Shown here piece after piece: positions 17,878 to 25,691 of a stretch of 62,436 bases of DNA. Where the stretch lies: assembly GCF_902706225.1 (NCBI RefSeq), contig NZ_CACSKB010000023.1, forward strand, positions 1-62,436. The letters are read 5' to 3'. The position numbers were made by a program, and so were the translations under genes. The notes below the pieces were generated by a model that was given only the letters and a program-made list of their open reading frames with translations, did no database searches and had not been told where the DNA came from. This stretch comes from Microbacterium sp. 18062. GTDB lineage: Bacteria > Actinomycetota > Actinomycetes > Actinomycetales > Microbacteriaceae. Every line of letters begins with the position of its first letter. The stretch's first letter is position 1.

Positions 17878-17974
17878 CGCCCGATCCTCGTGACGGGTGT
17901 GCGGCCCTCATCACCCCCAATTTGCGGGGCCTTGCACGGCGGCATCCCAACCCCCCATTGGGATGCCGCCTTCT
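17878..17974 (+). ncRNA. 6C RNA candidate (two hairpins with C-rich loops)
   Basis: Downstream of a good promoter lie two consecutive stem-loops. Hairpin 1: GTGC/GCAC (17899-17902 with 17934-17937) and GGCCC/GGGCC with a TT bulge; its loop holds a run of five C (17914-17918). Hairpin 2: a perfect 13-bp stem (17938-17950 with 17958-17970) whose loop holds six C (17951-17956), then TTCTCT. Two hairpins with cytosine-run loops define the actinobacterial 6C RNA class. Its place next to the tad locus matches my recollection of the Mycobacterium and Streptomyces 6C RNAs. Hairpin 2 doubles as the terminator. The exact 5' end is inferred. Confidence 0.75.
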
Positions 17975-18089
17975 CTGCTCTCCGGGCCTTCCACGCGCCC
18001 GCGGCCCGCACCGGTTCTCCACAGCCGGCGGGACGCAGGAGCCCTCCACCGTCACCCGCCTCGCGCCCACCCGGCCGGCGCCGTCGTCC

Positions 18090-18095
18090 TAGCGT
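18090..18095 (+). promoter_or_regulatory. -10 box of the tad operon, leaderless arrangement
   Basis: TAGCGT ends six bases before the tadA ATG at 18102; there is no Shine-Dalgarno sequence. Confidence 0.65.
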
Positions 18096-18101
18096 CGGGG
18101 C

Positions 18102-19130
18102 ATGCCGCAGCCGTTCATCGTGAGCCCGCGCGAGGGACGTGCGTCCGTCGCCGTGCCGAGCGGGCCGCGAGCGCGCGTGCTCGGTGCCGAGCGCACGGCC
18201 GTGACGCTGCCGGAGCCCCTGCGCGCGCACATCGCGGACGGCGAGGTCACCGACATCTTCGTCAACGGTGCGCGCGGGCTCTTCGTCGACCGGGGCGCCG
18301 GCGCCGAGCACGTGTCGCACTGGCGCGCCGGTGAGGAGGAGGTGCGCGAGCTCGCGGTGTCTCTCATCGCGCTGGGCGGCCGGCACATCGACGATGCGAC
18401 GCCCTGCGTCGATGTGCGGCTGGCCGGCGGCATCCGCGTGCACGCCGTGCTGCCGCCGGTGTGCGCGGACGGCACCACCATCTCGGTCCGTGTGCCGCGG
18501 CTCGGCGTCGCCGACCTCGACGAGCTCGAACGGCGTGGGATGTTCTCCGCCGCTGGGCGCAGGGCACTCGCCGATCTCGTCCCGGCGCGCGAGAACCTGC
18601 TGATCACGGGAGCGGCGGGCAGCGGCAAGACCACGCTGCTGTCCGCACTCCTGGCGACCGTGCGGCCCGAGGAACGGATCGTGACGATCGAGGATGTGGC
18701 GGAGCTGAGCATTGACCACCCGCACCATGTGCGCCTGGAGTCCCGGCAGCCCAACCTCGAAGGCGCCGGCGGCATCGGTCTCGCGCAACTCGTGCGTGAG
18801 GCGCTGCGGATGCGGCCCGACCGGCTCGTCGTCGGCGAGTGCCGCGGCGCCGAGGTGCGCGAGCTGCTGTCGGCGCTGAACACCGGTCACGACGGGGGAG
18901 CGGGCACTCTGCACGCGAACGGGCTCGCTGACGTGCCCGCTCGCCTCGAGGCGCTCGGCGCGCTGGCGGGGCTCGACGACCGCGCGCTCGCCCGCCAGGT
19001 GGCGAGTGCGATCGGATGCGTCGTGCACCTCGAGCGGGCGCTCGACGGCCGGCGCCGGGTCGCCGGCCTCGGCCGGCCTCGCATCCGGGACGACCGCCTG
19101 GTCCTGGAGGAGTCGCCATGGCCCGGCTGA
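18102..19130 (+). CDS. tadA: TadA/CpaF-type secretion ATPase
   Basis: Hexameric ATPase that would power assembly or secretion of Flp-type pilins. The 342-residue protein has Walker A GAAGSGKTT (near residue 168), the Asp box EDVAELSI, Walker B RPDRLVVGECRG, and the His-box GGAGTLHANG. It is shorter than E. coli-type TadA because the N-terminal region is trimmed, as in the Rv3659c-like actinobacterial family. It is the first gene of a tight five-gene operon, overlapping the next gene by 13 bases, and probably leaderless. Confidence 0.9.
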   Translation: MPQPFIVSPREGRASVAVPSGPRARVLGAERTAVTLPEPLRAHIADGEVTDIFVNGARGLFVDRGAGAEHVSHWRAGEEEVRELAVSLIALGGRHIDDATPCVDVRLAGGIRVHAVLPPVCADGTTISVRVPRLGVADLDELERRGMFSAAGRRALADLVPARENLLITGAAGSGKTTLLSALLATVRPEERIVTIEDVAELSIDHPHHVRLESRQPNLEGAGGIGLAQLVREALRMRPDRLVVGECRGAEVRELLSALNTGHDGGAGTLHANGLADVPARLEALGALAGLDDRALARQVASAIGCVVHLERALDGRRRVAGLGRPRIRDDRLVLEESPWPG

Positions 19131-20056
19131 CCCTCCGGCGGCGTCACCCGAGGCCCGATCGCACGCCCGAGGTCGCGCTGCGGCTCGCGGTGCTGCTGCA
19201 GGCCGGTGTGGCGCCGGACGCGGCGTGGCGCTTCCTCGCCGAGTCCGGCGAGGACGACGCGGCGGCCGTCGTCGCCTCTCACGCAGCGGGCACGGACCTC
19301 GGTGCCGCGATCGCCCTGTGCGGCGACCGCTGGGCGCCGATCGGCGCCGCGTGGCGGGTGGCGGCGGACGTCGGCGCCCCGCTCGCGCACGGACTGCGCG
19401 CGGTGGCCACGGCCCTACGCGACGCCGACGAGTGCCGGGACGAGGTGCGGGTCGCGCTGGCGGAGCCCGCATCGACGGCGCGGCTGATGAGCTGGCTGCC
19501 CCTGGTCGCCGTGCTGCTCGGAATCGCGCTCGGGTTCGACACGATCGGCGTGCTGACGACCACACCGGCGGGCATCGCGTGCCTCGCCGTCGGGGTGCTG
19601 CTGATGGTGTGCGCCCGCAGGTGGACCGCGCGGCTCGTCCGTGGCGCCGGACCCGCCCCCGAGGTCGCGGGGCTCACCGCCGAGCTCATCGCGATCGCGC
19701 TGAGCGGCGGGGTGTCGGTCGAGCGCGCTCGCCGGCTCGCCGCGGAGGCGCTGCCCTTGCCCTCACCCTCAGAGCGTGTCGCGGACGACGAGAGCCCGCC
19801 GGGCTCGGGTGCCGAGGAGGAGGTCGACCGCATCCTCCAGCTGTCCCGATCCGCCGGAGTCCCCGCCGCGGAGCTCCTGCGCGCGGCCGCGGCGATGGCC
19901 CGCCAACGCGCGCGCACGGACGGCCGGATGCGGGCGTCGAGGCTGTCGGCGTCGCTCCTGCTGCCGCTCGGCGCGTGCGTGCTGCCCGCGTTCATCGTGC
20001 TCGGGGTCGCCCCGATGCTCATGAGCATCCTCTCGTCGGGGTCGTTCGGCCTGTGA
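19118..20056 (+). CDS. Fused TadB-TadC-like inner-membrane protein
   Basis: A 312-residue protein with two type II secretion F-like halves. The first (about residues 10-155) is a soluble helical region followed by transmembrane segments around LPLVAVLLGIALGF and GIACLAVGVLLMV; the second (about 175-305) repeats the layout and ends with LLLPLGACVLPAFIVLGVA. In mycobacteria TadB and TadC are separate genes; here one shorter chain seems to carry both. The ATG at 19118 overlaps tadA. It would form the membrane platform of the Tad machine. Confidence 0.75.
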   Translation: MARLTLRRRHPRPDRTPEVALRLAVLLQAGVAPDAAWRFLAESGEDDAAAVVASHAAGTDLGAAIALCGDRWAPIGAAWRVAADVGAPLAHGLRAVATALRDADECRDEVRVALAEPASTARLMSWLPLVAVLLGIALGFDTIGVLTTTPAGIACLAVGVLLMVCARRWTARLVRGAGPAPEVAGLTAELIAIALSGGVSVERARRLAAEALPLPSPSERVADDESPPGSGAEEEVDRILQLSRSAGVPAAELLRAAAAMARQRARTDGRMRASRLSASLLLPLGACVLPAFIVLGVAPMLMSILSSGSFGL

Positions 20057-20139
20057 TCGCCCCCGTCCCGTTCCGCCCCGGACCGTGCCCACCAGACCGT
20101 GCCCACCGATCGTGCCCCGAACCGAGAAGGAGCAAGACC

Positions 20140-20388
20140 ATGACCCTCATCCCGATCCGGCGCGTCCGCACGCCCGCCTCCCGCGCGCCGCTGTCACCCC
20201 TGCCGTCGTTGACGTCGCACCGGGCGGCGAGCCTGTTCGCGGACGAGAGCGGTGCGGCGACCGCCGAGTACGCCATCGCCACGATGGCCGCGGTCGCGTT
20301 CGCCGGACTGCTGGTCGTCATCATGCGATCGGACGAGGTCCGCGGGATCCTGGAGGATCTCGTGCGCCGCGCCCTGACGGTCGAATGA
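20140..20388 (+). CDS. Flp-type pilin, DUF4244 family
   Basis: An 82-residue prepilin-like protein. A basic leader (~35 residues) precedes ESGAATAEYAIATMAAVAFAG, with the Gly and the Glu-Tyr pair expected around a TadV-type processing site, then a single hydrophobic helix and a short amphipathic tail. AAGGAG precedes the ATG by seven bases. The stop overlaps the next start (ATGA). This would be the major pilus subunit of the locus. Confidence 0.82.
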   Translation: MTLIPIRRVRTPASRAPLSPLPSLTSHRAASLFADESGAATAEYAIATMAAVAFAGLLVVIMRSDEVRGILEDLVRRALTVE

Positions 20389-20723
20389 GATCCCGGCTCG
20401 GCGACCGCGGCTCGGTGAGCGCCGAGTTCGCGGTCGCCCTGCCGGCGATCGTCCTGCTGCTCGCGCTCTGCGTCGGCGCGTTGTCGTCGGCATCCCGGCA
20501 GGTGCGGCTGCAGGACGCGACGGCGGATGCGGCGCGCCTGATCGCCCGGGGCGACGACGAGGGCCGCGGGCTGAGCCTCGTGCGGCAGTCCGTGCCCGAC
20601 GCGCAGGCCACGGTGATCAGAGACGGCGACCTGGTGTGCGTCGCCGCATCGGCGCCGGTCGGCCTGCCGCTGCCGGAGATCCGGCTCGACGCACGGTCCT
20701 GCGCCCTCGACGGGGGACGCTGA
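20385..20723 (+). CDS. TadE-like pseudopilin
   Basis: A 112-residue protein: short basic N-terminus, then GSVSAEFAVALPAIVLLLALCVGAL, the TadE motif in which the Glu five residues after Gly is conserved, then a small extracytoplasmic domain with two cysteines near the C-terminus (LVCVAAS and RSCALD), likely a disulfide. Overlaps its neighbours on both sides. It is presumed to be a minor pilin. Confidence 0.8.
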   Translation: MRSRLGDRGSVSAEFAVALPAIVLLLALCVGALSSASRQVRLQDATADAARLIARGDDEGRGLSLVRQSVPDAQATVIRDGDLVCVAASAPVGLPLPEIRLDARSCALDGGR

Positions 20724-21064
20724 TGGCCGGCACGGCGAGCTCCGTCGGCGTCGTCGCCGTCGTGGCGACCCTCACCCTCGGGCTCGCCGCGGCGGGCGCG
20801 GCCGCCGTCTACGGGCAGCGCCTCGCGGGCGCCGCGGACGCGGCGGCGCTCGCCGCGGCGGATGCCGCATCCGGCGCGGTTTCCGGCATCCCGTGCGACC
20901 GTGCCGGCGAGATCGCGTCCCGGGCCGCCGTGGAGGTCGTATCCTGCGAAGTGGAGGGCCTCATCGCGACGGTCCGGGTCGGCGGTTCGTTCGGCCCGTT
21001 CCCGGCATCCGCCATCGCTCGCGCCGGTCCTCCGCCCGGCCGGACGAGCGTCGTCGGCCGCTGA
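20723..21064 (+). CDS. TadG/Rv3654c-like tad-locus protein
   Basis: A 113-residue protein with an N-terminal hydrophobic helix (SVGVVAVVATLTLGLAAAGAAA) followed by GQRLAGAADAAALAAADAA, the signature of helicase/secretion-neighbourhood TadE-like proteins that always sit last in actinobacterial tad loci. Two cysteines follow. The ATG shares one base with the preceding TGA. It is presumed to be a minor, envelope-located component. Confidence 0.75.
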   Translation: MAGTASSVGVVAVVATLTLGLAAAGAAAVYGQRLAGAADAAALAAADAASGAVSGIPCDRAGEIASRAAVEVVSCEVEGLIATVRVGGSFGPFPASAIARAGPPPGRTSVVGR

Positions 21065-21096
21065 TGCCTCCCAGCCGCCTGCGTCTCGCAGGTGTG

Positions 21097-21102
21097 TAGG
21101 GT
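21097..21102 (+). promoter_or_regulatory. -10 box of topA
   Basis: TAGGGT at 21097-21102 would start transcription near 21109. That lies after the ATG at 21103, so it supports the downstream TTG start. Confidence 0.5.
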
Positions 21103-21126
21103 GTGCATCGAACGAAAGGACCGCTG

Positions 21127-23868
21127 TTGGCACAGGGCGCGAAGACCAAGACCGGTCAGGGCAAGAAGCTCGTGATCGTCGAGTCGCCGACGAAGATGAC
21201 CTCGATCCAGGGCTATCTGGGTGACGACTACGAGGTGCTCAGCTCCGTCGGTCACATCCGCGACCTCGCGAGCAAGAAGGACATCCCCGCCGACAAGAAG
21301 GCGGCGTACGGCAAGTACTCCATCGACGTCGACAACGGCTTCGACCCCTTCTACGTGGTCAACGACCGCAAGGTGAAGACGGTCAGCGAGTTGAAGCGCG
21401 CGCTGAAGGAGGCCGACGAGGTCCTGCTCGCCACCGATGAGGACCGCGAGGGCGAGGCCATCGCGTGGCACCTTCTCGAGGTGCTCAAGCCCAAGGTGCC
21501 GGTCAAGCGCATGGTCTTCCACGAGATCACGAAGGACGCCATCCGCGCGGCCGCCGAGAACACCCGCGAGCTCGACCTCGCCCTCGTCGACGCACAGGAG
21601 ACGCGCCGTGTGCTCGACCGCCTCTACGGCTGGGACGTCTCGCCGGTGCTGTGGCGCAAAGTCGGCAGCGGCCGCGAGGGAACGGCGCTGAGCGCCGGGC
21701 GCGTGCAGTCCGCCGCGACCCGGATGGTGGTCGAGCGCGAACGGGAGCGCATCGCCTTCGTCTCCGCGAGCTACTGGGACATCGAGACCCTCGCCGCGAA
21801 GGGCGACACGAGCTTCACCGCCCGCCTCGCCCGCATCGACGGCGCGCCTCTGGCCCGCGGCACCGACTTCGACGACCGTGGCGCGCTCAAGAAGGCCGTC
21901 GTCGTGCTCTCCGAGCAGGACGCTCGGGAGCTCGCCGTCGCCATCGAGAAGGTCGGCGAGATCACCGTCGCGAACCTCGAGTCCAAGCCCGGCACACGCA
22001 GCCCCAAGGCGCCGTTCACGACCTCGACCCTGCAGCAGGAGGCCGGCCGCAAGCTCTCGATGAGCGCGAAGCACACCATGAGTGTCGCTCAGCGTCTCTA
22101 CGAGAAGGGGTACATCACCTATATGCGCACCGACTCGACGTCGCTGTCGGCGCAGGCGATCACCGCGGCCCGCGAGCAGGCCGTCTCGCTCTACGGCGAC
22201 CGGGCCGTCCCCCCGAACCCGCGCGTCTACGCGAGCAAGAGCAAGAACGCGCAGGAGGCCCACGAGGCGATCCGACCGTCCGGCGAGAACTTCCGCACCC
22301 CCGCATCGGTCGCGTCCGGCCTCGATCGCGACGAGCAGCGTGTCTACGACCTGATCTGGAAGCGCACGGTCGCCAGCCAGATGTCCGACGCGAAGTACGA
22401 GACGACCACGGTCACGCTCTCGCTCACCGCCGCGGGCAAGGCCGTAGAGTTCACCGCATCCGGCACCGTGTACACCTTCAAGGGATTCCTCGAGGCGTAC
22501 GAAGAGGGTCGTGACGAGAAGCGCGCTGATGCCGACAAGGCCGACGACCAGTCGCTTCCGGCGCTCGCCGTCGGCGACGTGCTCGCCGCCCGCGACGTGG
22601 GGCCGAAGGGGCACAGCACCTCGCCGAAGCCGCGCTACACCGAGGCCAGCCTCGTGAAGGCGCTCGAGGAGCGCGGGATCGGTCGCCCGTCGACGTTCGC
22701 GAGCATCATCGACGTGATCCTCGATCGCGGCTACGTGAGCAAGCGCGGCCAGGCGCTCGTGCCGAGCTGGCTCGCGTTCAGCGTGGTGCGTCTGCTCGAG
22801 GAGCACTTCGCCGACCTCGTCGACTACGACTTCACGGCGGCGCTCGAAGACGACCTCGACGCGATCGCCCGGGGGGAGCAGCGGCGCGAGCAGTGGCTGC
22901 GCGACTTCTACTTCGGCTCGGAGAGCCACGTCGGCCTCCGGCACATCGTCGACAACCTCGGCGACATCGACGCCCGCGAGTTGAACTCGACCCGTATCAC
23001 CGACACGGCGACGCTCCGATTCGGCAAGTACGGGCCGTATCTGGAGGTCACCGAGTCGCCGGACCCCGAGGCGAAGCCCCGCATCGTCAACGTGCCCGAG
23101 GATCTCGCGCCCGATGAGCTGACCGCCGAGAAGGCGCAGGAGCTCATCGACGCCCCGGTCGCCGGCGATCGCGTGCTCGGCGAGAACCCGAGCAACGGCA
23201 AGCTCGTCGTCGTCAAGGACGGCCGGTTCGGACCCTACGTGCAGGAGGTCGAGCCGACCGAGCCCGAGACGGTCGACGAGAGCACTGGCGAGGTCGTCGA
23301 TGCACCCGCGAAGCCCGCCGCCAAGAAGACGGCGGCGAAGAAGGATGCGGCGCCGAAGCCTCGCACGGCGTCGCTGTTCAAGAGCATGTCGGTCGACACG
23401 GTCGACCTCGAGACGGCGCTGCGCCTGCTCGATCTGCCGCGCATCGTCGGCGTCGACCCGGCGACCGAGGAGCAGATCACCGCGCAGAACGGTCGGTACG
23501 GCCCGTACCTGAAGAAGGGCGCGGACTCCCGCTCGCTCGACGACGAGCAGCAGATCTTCGACGTCACGCTCGAAGAGGCCCTCGAGCGCTACGCGCAGCC
23601 GAAGTACGGCGCACGCCGCGCGTCGAGCGCGCTGAAGGAGTTCGATGCGGACCCGGTGAGCGGCAAGCCCATCAAGGTGCGCGACGGCCGATTCGGCCCG
23701 TACGTCACCGACGGCGAGACGAACGCGACGATCCCGCGCGGCGAGACCGTCGAGGACGTCGACTTCGAGCGGGCCACGCAGCTGCTCGCCGACAAGCGTG
23801 CGAAGGGCCCGGCGCCCAAGAAGACCGCGCGCAAGACGACCACCCGCAAGCCGGCCGCGAAGAAGTGA
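21127..23868 (+). CDS. topA: DNA topoisomerase I
   Basis: Type IA topoisomerase that relaxes negative supercoils. The 913-residue protein has the TOPRIM domain (KKLVIVESPTKMTSIQGYLG, DEDREGEAIAWHL), the active-site Tyr in GYITYMRTDSTSLS, IGRPSTFASII, and several C-terminal GRFGPYV/GRYGPYL repeats in place of zinc fingers, ending in a Lys/Ala/Thr-rich tail typical of actinobacterial TopA. The TTG start at 21127 follows GAAAGGA by six bases; the in-frame ATG at 21103 lies upstream of the predicted transcription start. It overlaps tmk by four bases. Confidence 0.95.
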   Translation: MAQGAKTKTGQGKKLVIVESPTKMTSIQGYLGDDYEVLSSVGHIRDLASKKDIPADKKAAYGKYSIDVDNGFDPFYVVNDRKVKTVSELKRALKEADEVLLATDEDREGEAIAWHLLEVLKPKVPVKRMVFHEITKDAIRAAAENTRELDLALVDAQETRRVLDRLYGWDVSPVLWRKVGSGREGTALSAGRVQSAATRMVVERERERIAFVSASYWDIETLAAKGDTSFTARLARIDGAPLARGTDFDDRGALKKAVVVLSEQDARELAVAIEKVGEITVANLESKPGTRSPKAPFTTSTLQQEAGRKLSMSAKHTMSVAQRLYEKGYITYMRTDSTSLSAQAITAAREQAVSLYGDRAVPPNPRVYASKSKNAQEAHEAIRPSGENFRTPASVASGLDRDEQRVYDLIWKRTVASQMSDAKYETTTVTLSLTAAGKAVEFTASGTVYTFKGFLEAYEEGRDEKRADADKADDQSLPALAVGDVLAARDVGPKGHSTSPKPRYTEASLVKALEERGIGRPSTFASIIDVILDRGYVSKRGQALVPSWLAFSVVRLLEEHFADLVDYDFTAALEDDLDAIARGEQRREQWLRDFYFGSESHVGLRHIVDNLGDIDARELNSTRITDTATLRFGKYGPYLEVTESPDPEAKPRIVNVPEDLAPDELTAEKAQELIDAPVAGDRVLGENPSNGKLVVVKDGRFGPYVQEVEPTEPETVDESTGEVVDAPAKPAAKKTAAKKDAAPKPRTASLFKSMSVDTVDLETALRLLDLPRIVGVDPATEEQITAQNGRYGPYLKKGADSRSLDDEQQIFDVTLEEALERYAQPKYGARRASSALKEFDADPVSGKPIKVRDGRFGPYVTDGETNATIPRGETVEDVDFERATQLLADKRAKGPAPKKTARKTTTRKPAAKK

Positions 23869-24497
23869 GCGCCGCGGACGCACCCGGTCTGTGGGTGACC
23901 TTCGAGGGCGGTGACGGTTCGGGCAAGACCACCCAGGCGGCTCTCCTCGAGGAGTGGCTGGCCGGCCGGGGCAGGACGGTCCTGCGCACGCGCGAGCCCG
24001 GCGGCACCGAGGTCGGGATGCTGGTGCGCGACATCGTGCTGCACCATCGCGGCGAGGTCGTCTCCCGCGCCGAGGCGCTGTTGTACGCGGCCGACCGGGC
24101 GCAGCACATCGAGACGCTCGTGCGACCCGCGCTGGCCCGCGGCGAAGCGGTGATCCAGGACCGCTACCTCGATTCGTCGGTGGCGTATCAGGGTGCCGGC
24201 CGGGTGATCGACGCGGACGAGATCCGTCGGCTGTCGCTCTGGGCCACGGGCGGAGCGCTGCCCGACCTGACGGTGCTGCTCGATCTCGATCCCGCGGACG
24301 CACGGCGACGGCTGGATGCGGCGGACAAGCCCTTCGACCGTCTCGAAGCCGAGCGCGAGGACTTCCACGAGCGGGTGCGCGCCGCGTTCCTCCGGCTCGC
24401 CGACGCCGAACCCGACCGCTTCCTCGTCGTGGACGCCGCGCTCCCCGCGGCTCGGGCGGCCGAGGCCATCCGGAAGCGGGTCGAGCAGCTCCTGTGA
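23865..24497 (+). CDS. tmk: Thymidylate kinase
   Basis: Phosphorylates dTMP to dTDP. The 210-residue protein has the P-loop VTFEGGDGSGKTTQ (about residues 11-24), the REPGGTEVG loop, DRYLDSSVAYQG and the lid region around DAADKPFDRLEAEREDFHERV. The GTG start overlaps the topA stop (GTGA), so the two are coupled. A second thymidine-salvage enzyme, Tdk, lies elsewhere in the window. Confidence 0.94.
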   Translation: MSAADAPGLWVTFEGGDGSGKTTQAALLEEWLAGRGRTVLRTREPGGTEVGMLVRDIVLHHRGEVVSRAEALLYAADRAQHIETLVRPALARGEAVIQDRYLDSSVAYQGAGRVIDADEIRRLSLWATGGALPDLTVLLDLDPADARRRLDAADKPFDRLEAEREDFHERVRAAFLRLADAEPDRFLVVDAALPAARAAEAIRKRVEQLL

Positions 24498-24523
24498 CCG
24501 CGGGGACGGTCGGGGGTCGCGGA

Positions 24524-24529
24524 TAGGCT
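24524..24529 (+). promoter_or_regulatory. -10 box of holB, leaderless arrangement
   Basis: TAGGCT ends seven bases before the holB ATG at 24537, giving holB its own probable start in addition to read-through from topA-tmk. Confidence 0.55.
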
Positions 24530-24536
24530 GGTCGAC

Positions 24537-25691
24537 ATGGACACCGCCACCACGACGATCCCCTGGGGAGACGTGTGGGGGCAGGACGACGCGGTGCGGA
24601 TGCTGCGCGCCGCCGCTGACGATCCCGCCCAGCTCACGCACGCCTGGCTGCTGACGGGCCCCCCGGGATCGGGGCGCTCCACGCTCGCCTACGCGTTCGC
24701 CGCGGCCCTCATCGCCGAGCCCGGCGATGAGCCGGCCATGCGGCAGGTGCTGTCGGGGACGCACCCCGACCTCACGGCGCTGCGCACCGAGCAGGTCATC
24801 ATCCGTATCGAAGAGGCCCGCAAGCTCGTCGAACGCGCCTACTTCTCCCCGTCCCTCGGCAGATACCGGGTGATCGTCGTCGAGGACGCCGATCGGATGG
24901 CGGAGCGCACCTCGAACGTGCTGCTGAAGGCGCTGGAGGAACCGCCCGAGCGCACGGTCTGGGTGCTCTGCGCGCCGAGCGACGCGGATCTCCTGCCGAC
25001 GATCCGTTCGCGCGTGCGCACGGTGCGACTGCACGAGCCCGAGATCGACGACGTCGCCCGCCTCATCGTGCAGCGGACGGGGGTCGATGCGGCCGTCGCC
25101 GAGCAGTCCGCGCGGCACGCGCAACGACACATCGGCATGGCGCAGCGCCTCGCCACCGATGCCGACGCCCGTCTGCGCCGCGACGAGACCTTGCGCGCCG
25201 TCCTCGCCGTCCGTGGCGTGGGCGACGCGGTCGATGCCGCGGCCCGGATCGTGCAGGCGGCGACCGAGGACGCGAAGACCCTCACACTCGAGCGGGACGA
25301 GGCCGAACGCGCCGACCTGCTGCGCACGGTCGGCGTCGCTCAGGGCACCGCGGTTCCGCCCGCGGTGCGTGCCCAGCTGAACGCGCTGGCCGACGATCAG
25401 AAGCGTCGGGCGACGCGCAGTCTTCGCGACGGCATCGATCGGGTCCTGACCGACCTGCAGTCCCTGTTCCGCGACGTGGTGATGCTGCAGTACGACCGCG
25501 TCGACGGACTCATCAACACCGAGCTCGACTCCGATCTGCGGGCGCTGGCCGACGCCTGGACTGCGACGCGCACGCTGCTCGTCCTCGATGAGATCGCCCT
25601 CACCCGTCGCAACGTCGAACGCAATGCCGCGCCCGCCCTCGCCCTGGAGAGCCTGCTCGTCGCGGTCGCCACCGGAAGGACCTCTTCATGA
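24537..25691 (+). CDS. holB: DNA polymerase III subunit delta'
   Basis: Clamp-loader subunit. The 384-residue AAA+ protein has GPPGSGRST (a P-loop with Arg in place of Lys), the conserved THPDL segment, VIVVEDADRMAERTSNVLLKALEEPP with the DExx-like box, LRSRVRTV as sensor and the arginine-finger region. The four-cysteine zinc module that usually precedes the THPD segment is missing; the equivalent stretch reads GDEPAMRQVLSGTHPDL. Position after tmk is the conserved actinobacterial order. It overlaps the following lipoprotein gene by four bases. Confidence 0.88.
   Translation: MDTATTTIPWGDVWGQDDAVRMLRAAADDPAQLTHAWLLTGPPGSGRSTLAYAFAAALIAEPGDEPAMRQVLSGTHPDLTALRTEQVIIRIEEARKLVERAYFSPSLGRYRVIVVEDADRMAERTSNVLLKALEEPPERTVWVLCAPSDADLLPTIRSRVRTVRLHEPEIDDVARLIVQRTGVDAAVAEQSARHAQRHIGMAQRLATDADARLRRDETLRAVLAVRGVGDAVDAAARIVQAATEDAKTLTLERDEAERADLLRTVGVAQGTAVPPAVRAQLNALADDQKRRATRSLRDGIDRVLTDLQSLFRDVVMLQYDRVDGLINTELDSDLRALADAWTATRTLLVLDEIALTRRNVERNAAPALALESLLVAVATGRTSS

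Noticed and set aside
17762..18334. Overlapping 100-145-codon frames across the 6C RNA region
   Set aside because: They overlap a promoter, two hairpins and the tadA start, have no ribosome site and no family features.
20809..24303. 1164-codon open frame on the minus strand across the end of tad, topA and tmk
   Set aside because: It is the antisense shadow of conserved topA and tmk genes; its product is Arg/Leu/Val-rich with no motif. High GC keeps such frames open.
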